Origin: Micromonospora_I sp040659735
GTDB taxonomy: Bacteria > Actinomycetota > Actinomycetes > Mycobacteriales > Micromonosporaceae
Length of the DNA stretch: 64,000 nt
Direction of reading: 5' to 3'
Assembly (NCBI RefSeq): GCF_040659735.1
Contig: NZ_JBFANZ010000002.1
Span: forward strand, 208,926 to 272,925
Both the position numbers and the translations under genes were made by a program. Shown here in pieces: positions 8,839-16,803 of this stretch (the stretch's first letter is position 1; each line of letters opens with the position of its first letter). Under the pieces are notes generated by a model. That model was not told the origin of the DNA and searched no databases. It saw only the letters and a list, made by a program, of their open reading frames with translations.

Positions 8839-9519
8839 TCAGCGATCGTGCCGAACCGACCACGGCATTTCGGGCTGCCGTTCGGCCGCCCCGCCGGCCA
8901 GCACGGCGCGGTGGGTGGCGCGGGCGATCCGGGCGCCCCACTCCGACCGGGGCCCGCCGTACGGGGCGGACGGCCCGTCGACGGGGCAGAGGATCGTGAC
9001 CGCGTCGGTCGCGGTGCCGGTCGCGGGCAGGCCGAGCTCCCACAGCGCCTGCGCCTTCGCCTCGGTGACCGTGGCGACGGCGTTGACCAGGGCGGCGTCG
9101 CTCAGCCGGACGGGCGCGCAGACCACGATGTTGACGGTTCCGACGTGGACCGGGTCGACGCCGGGGCCGCAGGGTTCGGGCGCGGCGGCCCAGGTCGGCG
9201 CGCCGAGCCCGACGGTCGCCCAGACCCGTACGCCGGTGTCGGACGCCGTCTCGGCGAGGGCGACGTCGACACCGGTCAGCAGCCCGACGCCGGGGCCGGA
9301 GAGGCCGAGTGCGCCGGCGAGCTCGGCGAGATGCACGTCCGGGTCGTCGCGGCGGTACGACATCGGCACCGTCGCGTTGAGCACCCACTGCCGTACGCCG
9401 ATGCCGCCGCCGAGCGGCGCGGAGCTCACCGCGAGCATCGGTTCGGTCAGGCGCCAGAGCAGGAGCGGAACGTCGCGTCCGTCTTCGCGTCGGGTGGTCA
9501 GGCGGGGGTCGGTGGGCAC
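8839..9519 (-). CDS. cbiZ: Adenosylcobinamide amidohydrolase CbiZ
   Basis: CbiZ cleaves the amide of adenosylcobinamide or pseudo-B12 so that cobyric acid can be re-used for cobalamin. The 226-residue product shows the family signatures GVRQWVLNATVPMSYRRDDP, VGTVNIVVCAPVRLSDAAL, GTATDAVTI and a C-terminal YGGPRSEWGARIARATHRAV. Start is GTG 9519. No cobalamin riboswitch or other cob gene is visible nearby, so regulation by B12 is not evident. It is divergent from crp and 58 bp upstream of the CapA-like gene. Confidence 0.88.
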   Translation of the reverse strand: MPTDPRLTTRREDGRDVPLLLWRLTEPMLAVSSAPLGGGIGVRQWVLNATVPMSYRRDDPDVHLAELAGALGLSGPGVGLLTGVDVALAETASDTGVRVWATVGLGAPTWAAAPEPCGPGVDPVHVGTVNIVVCAPVRLSDAALVNAVATVTEAKAQALWELGLPATGTATDAVTILCPVDGPSAPYGGPRSEWGARIARATHRAVLAGGAAERQPEMPWSVRHDR

Positions 9520-9639
9520 CCGGCGACCCTACGGCCCGGCGGGGCCGACGCAGCGCCGGGCGGTCGACGGAGACGGTCCGACCTGCGGACACGTCCGCGG
9601 TCGAGGCCGGATGTGAAGAGGTTTCCGGGGTGGGTCAGC

Positions 9640-9695
9640 TACGCTATTGGATCTACATTCCAGGGGTGCACGTCCGTTTCCGACCGACGTGCACC
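9640..9695 (+). promoter_or_regulatory. crp promoter region with a 10-bp perfect inverted repeat
   Basis: Two TAnnnT boxes are visible, TACGCT (9640-9645) and TACATT (9654-9659). Just downstream, GGTGCACGTC (9665-9674) and GACGTGCACC (9686-9695) form a perfect inverted repeat with an 11-nt spacer, about 73 bp before the crp ATG. It could be an operator or a 5'-UTR hairpin. It does not match the TGTGA-n6-TCACA consensus of Crp sites, so autoregulation is not supported by sequence. Confidence 0.5.
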
Positions 9696-9767
9696 TAGAC
9701 TGACTGCGCGCGACACGGCGCCGGCTGGAGAGCCGGCCGGAGGCGGCGCGCGCGGCGGAGGTGCGCA

Positions 9768-10445
9768 ATGGACGAGGTACTTGCTCGCAGCGGGATCTTC
9801 CAGGGCGTCGACCCGGAAGCGGCCGAGGCGCTCGCCAAGGAGATGGAGACGATCGAGGCCCGCAAGGGCGAGATCGTCTTCAACGAGGGCGAGCCCGGCG
9901 ACAGCCTGTATATCGTGCTGTCCGGCAAGATCAAGGTAGGCCGCCGTGCCGCTGACGGACGGCAGAACCTGATCGCCGTCATGGGGCCGTCCGACATGGT
10001 CGGCGAGCTGTCGCTCTTCGACCCCGGGCCGCGCACCGCGACCGCCACCGCGGTCACCGACACCCGGCTCGCCCGGCTCCGCAAGCAGGCGCTGCGTCCC
10101 TGGCTGAACAACCGGCCGGAGATCGCCGAGCAGCTGTTGCGGGTGCTCGCCCGTCGGCTGCGCCGGACCAACGACGCGCTCGCCGACCTGATCTTCACGG
10201 ACGTGCCGGGCCGGGTGGCGAAGAACCTGCTGCAGATGGCGGGGCGTTTCGGCACGCGTGACGGCGGCGTGCTGCGGGTGACCCACGACCTCACGCAGGA
10301 GGAGATCGCGCAGCTCGTCGGCGCGTCCCGCGAGACGGTCAACAAGGCGCTCGCCGACTTCGCGTCGCGCGGCTGGCTCCGCCTCGACGGCAAGAGCATC
10401 ATCATCCTCGACCCGGAGCGTCTGGCCCGCCGCGCCCGCGTCTGA
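9768..10445 (+). CDS. crp: Crp/Fnr-family transcription regulator
   Basis: The 225-residue product has an N-terminal cyclic-nucleotide-binding beta-roll (about 5-120; NEGEPGDSLYIVLSGKIK, MVGELSLFD) and a C-terminal winged helix. The recognition region is LTQEEIAQLVGASRETVNKAL. Its ATG is preceded by GGAGG at 7 nt. By length, sequence and position beside nth/marP it corresponds to the cAMP receptor protein Rv3676 of M. tuberculosis. A class III adenylate cyclase gene lies about 10 kb away (20114-23830), so cAMP is a reasonable ligand. It is followed by a strong terminator and appears monocistronic. Confidence 0.95.
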   Translation: MDEVLARSGIFQGVDPEAAEALAKEMETIEARKGEIVFNEGEPGDSLYIVLSGKIKVGRRAADGRQNLIAVMGPSDMVGELSLFDPGPRTATATAVTDTRLARLRKQALRPWLNNRPEIAEQLLRVLARRLRRTNDALADLIFTDVPGRVAKNLLQMAGRFGTRDGGVLRVTHDLTQEEIAQLVGASRETVNKALADFASRGWLRLDGKSIIILDPERLARRARV

Positions 10446-10456
10446 GTCCAGACAGC

Positions 10457-10495
10457 CGTCAGCCCGCCCGGTCGTCCGACCGAGGCGGGCTGACG
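10457..10495 (+). terminator. Terminator after crp
   Basis: A perfect 12-bp inverted repeat (CGTCAGCCCGCC / GGCGGGCTGACG) encloses a smaller GGTCG-TC-CGACC hairpin and is followed by CGTTT, 11 bp after the crp stop. Confidence 0.85.
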
Positions 10496-10519
10496 CGTTT
10501 CGGAGCGGCGAAAAACAAG

Positions 10520-10553
10520 CAGTCTTGACTGTTTTTTTACCTGGGGGCAGGCT
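10520..10553 (+). promoter_or_regulatory. Leaderless promoter and palindromic operator of the TetR gene
   Basis: TTGACT (10525-10530) is 17 bp from CAGGCT (10548-10553), and the ATG at 10560 starts 6 nt later, so the transcript would be leaderless. The -35 box overlaps a short palindrome CAGTC-TT-GACTG (10520-10531) inside an A/T-rich patch that stands out from the GC-rich surroundings. This is a good place for the TetR protein to repress itself; binding is inferred. Confidence 0.5.
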
Positions 10554-10559
10554 GGCCCC

Positions 10560-11165
10560 ATGCCCACCGCGCCGACCCGCGTCCCCCAGCAGGAGCGCAG
10601 CCGCGCGACCCGGGCGCGCCTGCTCGAGGCGACGGTGGCGTGCCTGGTCGACCAGGGCTGGTCCGGGACGACCACGACGCTGGTCGCGACCCGGGCCGGC
10701 GTCTCCCGCGGCGCGCAGCTGCACCACTACCCGACGAAGGCGGCACTGGTGATCGCCGCGGTCGAGCATCTCGCCGAGCGTCGGGCCGCCGAGATCCGGG
10801 CCGAGGCGGTGCGTCTGCCCGCCGGCCCCGGACGGCTCGACCGGCTGATCGACATGCTGGCCGCCGCGTTCACCGGGCCGCTCTTCGTCGCCGCCCTCGA
10901 AGTCTGGGTCGCCGCCCGCACGGATCCGCATCTCCGTGACGCCCTGGTGCCACTGGAGGCCCGGGTCGGCCGCGAGATGCACCGGCTCACCGTCGACCTG
11001 CTCGGCGTCGACGAACGCGCCCCCGGCGTACGCGAGGCGGTCCAGGCCACCCTCGACCTGCTGCGCGGCCTCGGCGTGGCCAACCTGCTCTCCGACGACT
11101 CCGCCCGCCGCTCCGCCCTGCTCGAGGCGTGGAAGCGGCAACTCGCCGCCATCGTCCAGCCCTGA
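10560..11165 (+). CDS. TetR-family transcription regulator of the acyl-CoA cluster
   Basis: The 201-residue product has a TetR N-terminal helix-turn-helix (about 10-60: TRARLLEATVACL, then TTTLVATRAGVSRGAQLHHY) and a helical ligand domain. It is the first of six genes in one direction (regulator, TIGR03084-like protein, dehydrogenase, two carboxylase subunits, dehydrogenase). TetR regulators in such clusters usually respond to acyl-CoA intermediates; that is family knowledge. The gap to the next gene is 28 bp, so regulator and enzymes are probably co-transcribed. Confidence 0.9.
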   Translation: MPTAPTRVPQQERSRATRARLLEATVACLVDQGWSGTTTTLVATRAGVSRGAQLHHYPTKAALVIAAVEHLAERRAAEIRAEAVRLPAGPGRLDRLIDMLAAAFTGPLFVAALEVWVAARTDPHLRDALVPLEARVGREMHRLTVDLLGVDERAPGVREAVQATLDLLRGLGVANLLSDDSARRSALLEAWKRQLAAIVQP

Positions 11166-11193
11166 CCCCCCTGACCCCCCTGGGAGAACGCTC

Positions 11194-11985
11194 ATGGTCG
11201 AACTCGCAGACCTGCTCACCGACCTGGCCGACGAGTCGGCCGACGTCGACGCGCTGGTCGCTCCGCTCACCGACGCGCAGTGGGGCGTTCCCACCCCGGC
11301 GCCGGGCTGGACCATCGGGCATCAGATCGCCCACCTCGCCTGGACCGACCATGTCGCGCTGCTGTCGGCGACGGACCCCGACGCCTTCTTCACAGCGCTG
11401 TCGGCGGGCGCCGCCGACCCCGACGGCTTCGTCGACCGTGGGGCGGCGGAATACCTGGCGCCCCCGTCCGAGCTGCTGCCCCGCTGGCGGGCCGGGCGCA
11501 CGGCGCTCGCCGAGGCCCTGGCCGCCGCGCCGGCCGGCGTGAAGCTGCCCTGGTACGGCACGGGAATGTCGCCGGTGTCGATGGCGACCGGTCGGATCAT
11601 GGAAACCTGGGCGCACGGCCAGGACGTGGCGGACGCGCTCGGCGTGGCCCGCACCCCGACCGCGCGCCTGCGGCACATCGTCCACCTCGGCGTCCGTACC
11701 CTTGGTCATGGCTTCGTCGCCCATGGCCGGCCGGCGCCCACGGCGCCGGTCCGGGTCGAGCTGATCGCGCCCGACGGACAGCTCTGGGTGTACGGCCCGG
11801 CCGACGCGGTCGACCGGCTCGCCGGTCCGGCGCTCGACTTCTGCCTGCTGGTCACCCAGCGCCGGCACCGCGCCGACCTGTCCCTGGTCGCGACCGGCCC
11901 GGTCGCCGACGAGTGGCTGGACGTGGCGCAGGCCTTCGCCGGACCGCCCGGCGCCGGCCGGGCATCCGCCCAGGTCGCGTCGTGA
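11194..11985 (+). CDS. TIGR03084-type protein, mycothiol-dependent maleylpyruvate isomerase/DinB-like fold
   Basis: The 263-residue product starts at ATG 11194 behind GGGAG; longer frames upstream overlap tetR and are shadows. It begins with a four-helix DinB-like metal-binding domain (GWTIGHQIAHLAWTD ... WAHGQDVADALG, giving three His candidates) and ends with an SCP-like region. It resembles TIGR03084 proteins of actinobacteria, relatives of mycothiol-dependent maleylpyruvate isomerase. From memory, these recur beside acyl-CoA dehydrogenases and biotin carboxylases, as here. Its reaction is unknown; a thiol- or mycothiol-dependent step on an acyl-CoA intermediate is possible. Confidence 0.82.
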   Translation: MVELADLLTDLADESADVDALVAPLTDAQWGVPTPAPGWTIGHQIAHLAWTDHVALLSATDPDAFFTALSAGAADPDGFVDRGAAEYLAPPSELLPRWRAGRTALAEALAAAPAGVKLPWYGTGMSPVSMATGRIMETWAHGQDVADALGVARTPTARLRHIVHLGVRTLGHGFVAHGRPAPTAPVRVELIAPDGQLWVYGPADAVDRLAGPALDFCLLVTQRRHRADLSLVATGPVADEWLDVAQAFAGPPGAGRASAQVAS

Positions 11986-12000
11986 GCGGCGGCGCTGACC

Positions 12001-13140
12001 GTGGACCCCTTCGACACCGATGAGCGGCGGCAGCTGCGGGAGCTGACCGCGGCGTTCGTCCGCCGGGAGGTGCTGCCCCACCTTGACGGCTGGGAGCGGG
12101 CCGGTGAGATCCCCCGTGAGTTGCACGCCCGCGCGGCCCGCATCGGTCTGCTCGGCGCGGGCTTCCCCGAGGAGGTCGGCGGCGGTGGCGGCACACTGCT
12201 CGACACGATCGTGGTCACCGAGGAGCTGATCCGGGCCGGCGGCTCGTCCGGTCTGGTCGCCGCGCTCTTCACCCACGGCATCGCACTGCCGCACATGGTC
12301 AGCGCCGGCGACCGTGTGCTGATCGACCGCTACGTGCGCCCCACCCTCGCCGGTGAGCTGATCGGCGCGCTCGCGGTGACCGAGCCAGACGGCGGCTCCG
12401 ACGTCGCCGCGCTGCGCACGACCGCCCGTCGCGACGGGGACAGTTACCTGGTCAACGGGGCGAAGACCTACATCACCAGCGGAGTGCGGGCGGATTTCGT
12501 CACCACGGCCGTCCGGACCGGCGGGGCGGGGGCCGCCGGTGTCTCCCTACTGGTCGTCGAGAAGGGATCGCCGGGTTTCACGGTCGGCCGGCGGCTCGAA
12601 AAGATGGGCTGGCACTGCTCCGACACCGCGGAGCTGTCCTTTGTCGACGTACGCGTCCCCACCGCCAACCTGATCGGCCCCGAAAACGCCGGATTCGCCG
12701 CGCTCATGCGCCACTTCGCCACCGAGCGGCTCTCCCTGGCCGTCCAGGCGTACGCGACCGCGCAACGCTGCCTCGACCTGAGCCTCGCCTGGTGCCGCGA
12801 CAGACAGACCTTCGGCCGTCCGCTGTCGACCCGGCAGGTGATCCGGCACCGGCTCGCCGAGATGGCCGCGAGGGTGGCCGCAGCGCGGACATATGTCCAT
12901 TACGTCGCATTCCGTGTCGAGTCCGGCGAGCCACTCGTTACCGAGGTGGCGATGGCGAAGAACATCGCGGTCTCGGCGTGCTCCTGGGTCGTCGACCAGG
13001 CCGTGCAGGTGCACGGCGGATTCGGCTACCTGCGCGACGCCGAGGTGGAACGGCACTACCGGGACGCCCGGATCCTGGCGATTGGCGGCGGAACCACGGA
13101 GATCATGAACGAGATCATCGCGAAGGGCATGGGGATGTGA
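12001..13140 (+). CDS. Acyl-CoA dehydrogenase
   Basis: FAD-dependent acyl-CoA dehydrogenases introduce the alpha,beta double bond in acyl-CoAs and pass electrons to ETF. The 379-residue product has the complete three-part fold: an N-terminal helical domain, the middle domain signature LAVTEPDGGSDVAALRTTA, and the C-terminal CSWVVDQAVQVHGGFGYL with terminal GGGTTEIMNEIIAKGM. Start GTG 12001 lies 15 bp after the previous stop. It is separated from the carboxyltransferase gene by one base, indicating tight coupling. The arrangement resembles fadE13-accD2-accA2-fadE12 of M. tuberculosis. Confidence 0.93.
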   Translation: MDPFDTDERRQLRELTAAFVRREVLPHLDGWERAGEIPRELHARAARIGLLGAGFPEEVGGGGGTLLDTIVVTEELIRAGGSSGLVAALFTHGIALPHMVSAGDRVLIDRYVRPTLAGELIGALAVTEPDGGSDVAALRTTARRDGDSYLVNGAKTYITSGVRADFVTTAVRTGGAGAAGVSLLVVEKGSPGFTVGRRLEKMGWHCSDTAELSFVDVRVPTANLIGPENAGFAALMRHFATERLSLAVQAYATAQRCLDLSLAWCRDRQTFGRPLSTRQVIRHRLAEMAARVAAARTYVHYVAFRVESGEPLVTEVAMAKNIAVSACSWVVDQAVQVHGGFGYLRDAEVERHYRDARILAIGGGTTEIMNEIIAKGMGM

Positions 13141-13141
13141 C

Positions 13142-14743
13142 GTGACCGTACTGACCTCGGCCATCGACCCGCGCGATCCGGCGTACCTGGAGAACCGGGG
13201 CGCGATGCTGTCCCGCCTGGGCGAGCTGGACGCGGCGCTGCGGACCGCGCAGGCCGGCGGCGGGGAGAAGTACGTGACCCGCCACCACGCCCGCGGCAAG
13301 CTGCTCCCGCGCGAGCGGATCGCGCTACTGCTCGACCAGGACTCCCCATTTCTGGAGCTCTCGCCGGTCGCCGCGTGGGGCACCGATTTTCCCGTCGGCG
13401 CCAGCGTGGTGACCGGCATCGGCGTCGTCGAGGGCGTCGAATGCGTGATCATCGCGAACGACCCGACCGTGCGCGGCGGCGCGGTCAACCCGTACTCGCT
13501 GAAGAAGACCCGCCGGGCCGGCGAGATCGCCCTGACCAACCGGCTGCCGCTGGTCAACCTCGTCGAGTCCGGCGGCGCCGACCTGCCCAGCCAGGCGGAG
13601 ATCTTCATTCCCGGGGGTGAGGTCTTCCGGGACCTGACCCGGCTCTCGGCGGCGCGCATCCCGACCATCTCGGTGGTTTTCGGCAACGCGACCGCCGGCG
13701 GCGCGTACGTGCCGGGCATGTCCGACTACACCATCATGGTGCGTAACCAGGCCAAGGTCTTCCTCGCCGGACCGCCGCTGGTGCGGATGGCGACCGGCGA
13801 GATCAGTGACGACGAGTCGCTCGGCGGGGCGGCGATGCACGCCACGACGTCCGGGCTCGCCGACTTTCTCGCCGAGGACGAGCGGGACGGCCTGCGCCTG
13901 GCGCGGCAGTGCCTGCGCCGGCTCAACTGGCGCAAGCAGGGGCCGGCGCCGCGCACCCCGCTCCCCCCGCCGCCCAAGTACGACCCCGAGGACCTGCTCG
14001 CCGTCGCCAGCGCCGATCTGCGGGTCCCCTTCGACCCGCGCGAGGTGCTCGCCCGCATCCTCGACGGCAGCGAGTTCGACGAGTTCAAGCCCGCGTACGG
14101 AACGGCGCTGGTCACCGGCTGGGGCGAGCTGCACGGCTATCCGGTCGGCGTGCTCGCCAACGCCCGTGGCGTGCTGTTCTCCGAGGAGGCGCAGAAGGCT
14201 GCGCAGTTCATCCAGCTCGCCAACGCCGCCGATACCCCGCTGCTGTTCCTGCAGAACACGACCGGCTACATGGTCGGAGCGGAGTACGAGCAGCGCGGGA
14301 TCATCAAACACGGCGCCCTGATGATCAACGCGGTCTCGAACTCCACCGTGCCGCACCTGACCGTCAACCTCGGCGCCTCGTACGGGGCGGGCAACTACGG
14401 CATGTGCGGCCGGGCGTACGGGCCACGCTTCCTGTTCACCTGGCCGAACGCCAAGTCGGCGGTGATGGGGCCGGCACAGCTCGCCGGGGTGCTCTCGATC
14501 GTGGCCCGACAGGCGGCGGAGGCCAAGGGACAGCCGTACGACACCGACTCGGACCAGGCGATGCGGCAGATGGTCGAGCAGCAGATCGAGTCGCAGTCGG
14601 CGGCGCTCTTCCTTTCCGGGCGGCTCTACGACGACGGGGTGATCGACCCCCGCGACACCCGAACCGTACTGGGGATGACCCTCTCGGCCATCCACAGCGG
14701 ACCAGTCAGGGGCGCCGATGGTTTCGGCGTCTTCCGGATGTGA
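13142..14743 (+). CDS. Acyl-CoA carboxylase beta (carboxyltransferase) subunit
   Basis: The 533-residue product is a biotin-dependent carboxyltransferase with tandem crotonase-fold halves. The first carries ESGGADLPSQAEIFIPGG and VVFGNATAGGAYVPGMSDY, the second NTTGYMVGAEYEQRGIIKHGA and NLGASYGAGNYGMCGRAY. The FNATAGGAYVPGM-like and second-half sequences are closer to methylcrotonyl/geranyl-CoA carboxylases than to AccD of fatty acid synthesis. It moves CO2 from carboxybiotin of the next gene's product to the gamma carbon of an unsaturated acyl-CoA. Start GTG 13142 is one base after the dehydrogenase stop. Confidence 0.92.
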   Translation: MTVLTSAIDPRDPAYLENRGAMLSRLGELDAALRTAQAGGGEKYVTRHHARGKLLPRERIALLLDQDSPFLELSPVAAWGTDFPVGASVVTGIGVVEGVECVIIANDPTVRGGAVNPYSLKKTRRAGEIALTNRLPLVNLVESGGADLPSQAEIFIPGGEVFRDLTRLSAARIPTISVVFGNATAGGAYVPGMSDYTIMVRNQAKVFLAGPPLVRMATGEISDDESLGGAAMHATTSGLADFLAEDERDGLRLARQCLRRLNWRKQGPAPRTPLPPPPKYDPEDLLAVASADLRVPFDPREVLARILDGSEFDEFKPAYGTALVTGWGELHGYPVGVLANARGVLFSEEAQKAAQFIQLANAADTPLLFLQNTTGYMVGAEYEQRGIIKHGALMINAVSNSTVPHLTVNLGASYGAGNYGMCGRAYGPRFLFTWPNAKSAVMGPAQLAGVLSIVARQAAEAKGQPYDTDSDQAMRQMVEQQIESQSAALFLSGRLYDDGVIDPRDTRTVLGMTLSAIHSGPVRGADGFGVFRM

Positions 14744-14753
14744 GGGATCACCC

Positions 14754-16775
14754 ATGATCCGACGACTTCTCGTGGCGAACCGGGGCGAGATCGCCCGTCG
14801 GGTCTTCGCGACCTGCCGGCTGATCGGCATCGAGACGGTGGCCGTCTACTCCGACGCCGACGCCGACTCACCCCACGTCGCCGAGGCCGACTATGCGGTG
14901 CATCTGCCGGGGAACGCGCCCAGCGCGACCTACCTGCGCGGCGATCTGATCATCGCGGCCGCCCGGAAGACCGGCGCCGACGCGATCCACCCCGGATACG
15001 GCTTCCTCTCCGAGAACGCCGAGTTCGCCGCCGCCGTGGTCGACGCCGGGCTCACCTGGGTGGGACCGCCGCCCAAGGTGGTCGCGGTGATGGGTTCGAA
15101 GATCGAGGCGAAGACGCTGCTCGCCGAGGCGGGCGTGCCGATGCTCCCCACCTGGACCGATCCCGATGAGGTCACCGGGTTTCCCGTCCTGGTGAAGGCG
15201 TCCGCCGGGGGCGGCGGCCGGGGCATGCGCATCGTGCACGGTCCCGAGTCGCTCGCCGAGGCCATCGCCTCGGGCCGGCGGGAAGCGGCCGGCGCGTTCG
15301 GCGACGGCACCGTCTTCATGGAGCGGTACGTCGAGCGCGCCCGGCACGTCGAGGTGCAGGTCGTCGCGGACACCCACGGCACGGTGGTGCCGTTCGGCGA
15401 GCGGGAGTGCTCCATCCAGCGGCGGCACCAGAAGATCGTCGAGGAGACGCCGTCGCCCGCGGTCACGCCGGCTCTGCGGGAGCAGCTCTGCGCCGCGGCG
15501 GTCAGCGCGTGCCGCGCGGTCGGCTATGTCGGCGCGGGAACCGTCGAGTTCCTGCTCGCTCCCTCCGGCGAGTTCTTCTTCCTGGAGATGAACACCCGGC
15601 TCCAGGTGGAACACCCGGTCACCGAGTGCGTCACCGGCTTCGACCTGGTCCGCCTGCAGCTGCTGGTCGCCGAGGGCAACCCGCTGCCGTTGACCGCCCC
15701 GCCGCCGATGCGCGGACACGCCATCGAGGTACGGCTCTGCGCCGAGGACCCGGCGTACGCGTGGCTGCCGTCCACCGGCACGCTGCACCGTTTCCACGTG
15801 CCCGACGTGGCGGGGCAGTTCCGCCCGCTCGCCCAGCCCGGACTCCGGCTCGACTCCGGGGTACGGGACGGCTCGGTGATCGGCGTCCACTACGACTCGA
15901 TGCTGGCCAAGCTCGTCGCCTGGGCACCCACCCGGTACGAGGCGGCCCGGCTGCTCGCCGCGACGTTGACCCGTACCCGGATCCACGGCGTGGTCACCAA
16001 CCGCGATCTGCTGGTCCGGGTGCTGCGCCATCCGTCGTTCCGGTCCGGCGAGATCGATACCGGTTTCCTCGACACGCATCCGGAGGTCTTCGCGCCGCTG
16101 CTGTCGTCGATCGACGCGGTCCGGGTCTCCTGCCTCGCGGCGGCCCTTGCCGGCGCCGCGGCACGCCGCGCCACGGCGCCCGTGCTGGCCGGGCTCCCGT
16201 CCGGCTGGCGCAACGTCCCGGCCACGTCGCAGGTCGCGGTGTACGACGGGCCGTCCGGCCCGGTCGAGGTCGGTTACCGGCTGGACCGGGCGGGCGAGCT
16301 GTCCCGCTGGTGGGTGCGGGCGGTCGACCGGGACGAGCTCGACGTCGCCGGCCTGGGCCAGCCGACCGTGACCGACGATCACCCGCTCGTCGCGATCGTC
16401 GCCGCCGATCCCGAGCGGGTGGTGCTCGACGTCAACGGGATCCGGCTGACCTTCGACGTCCACCGGGTCGGCGACGTCTCCTACGTGGACAGCCCGGAGG
16501 GTTCAGCCGGCCTCGTCGAGCTGCCGCGCTTCCCCGCGCCGGCACCGGACGCCGCCGAGGGCTCGTTGACCGCGCCGTTGCCCGGGGCGGTCGGCCGGGT
16601 CCTGGTCGTGCCGGGCCAGCGGGTGCACGCCGGCGAACTGCTCATGACGCTCGAAGCGATGAAGCTCGAGCACCCTGTCCACGCCCCGTCGGCCGGCGTC
16701 GTCGCCGCCCTGCCGGTCAGCGCCGGCGCGCAGGTCGACACCGGCGCGATCCTGGCGGTTCTCACCCCCGAGTAA
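14754..16775 (+). CDS. Acyl-CoA carboxylase alpha subunit (biotin carboxylase plus biotin carrier)
   Basis: The 673-residue product starts at ATG 14754; a 12-codon extension upstream is a shadow of the preceding gene end. It has biotin carboxylase (about 1-450: LLVANRGEIARR, ATP-grasp glycine loop KASAGGGGRGMR, EMNTRLQVEHPVTE), a linker, and a C-terminal biotinyl domain with EAMKLEHP in which Lys637 is the biotinylated residue. Fused BC-BCCP is typical of methylcrotonyl-, geranyl- and propionyl-CoA carboxylases. With the beta subunit 10 bp upstream it should form one enzyme. Confidence 0.94.
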   Translation: MIRRLLVANRGEIARRVFATCRLIGIETVAVYSDADADSPHVAEADYAVHLPGNAPSATYLRGDLIIAAARKTGADAIHPGYGFLSENAEFAAAVVDAGLTWVGPPPKVVAVMGSKIEAKTLLAEAGVPMLPTWTDPDEVTGFPVLVKASAGGGGRGMRIVHGPESLAEAIASGRREAAGAFGDGTVFMERYVERARHVEVQVVADTHGTVVPFGERECSIQRRHQKIVEETPSPAVTPALREQLCAAAVSACRAVGYVGAGTVEFLLAPSGEFFFLEMNTRLQVEHPVTECVTGFDLVRLQLLVAEGNPLPLTAPPPMRGHAIEVRLCAEDPAYAWLPSTGTLHRFHVPDVAGQFRPLAQPGLRLDSGVRDGSVIGVHYDSMLAKLVAWAPTRYEAARLLAATLTRTRIHGVVTNRDLLVRVLRHPSFRSGEIDTGFLDTHPEVFAPLLSSIDAVRVSCLAAALAGAAARRATAPVLAGLPSGWRNVPATSQVAVYDGPSGPVEVGYRLDRAGELSRWWVRAVDRDELDVAGLGQPTVTDDHPLVAIVAADPERVVLDVNGIRLTFDVHRVGDVSYVDSPEGSAGLVELPRFPAPAPDAAEGSLTAPLPGAVGRVLVVPGQRVHAGELLMTLEAMKLEHPVHAPSAGVVAALPVSAGAQVDTGAILAVLTPE

Positions 16776-16803
16776 TTCCATCCTGCTGTCGGAGGCACCC
16801 CCC

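Noticed and set aside
9520..9767. Cobalamin riboswitch for cbiZ
   Set aside because: The B12-box consensus is not visible on either strand.
14868..16463. 531-codon minus-strand frame over the carboxylase alpha gene
   Set aside because: Shadow frame; the plus strand has the biotin carboxylase and biotin motifs.
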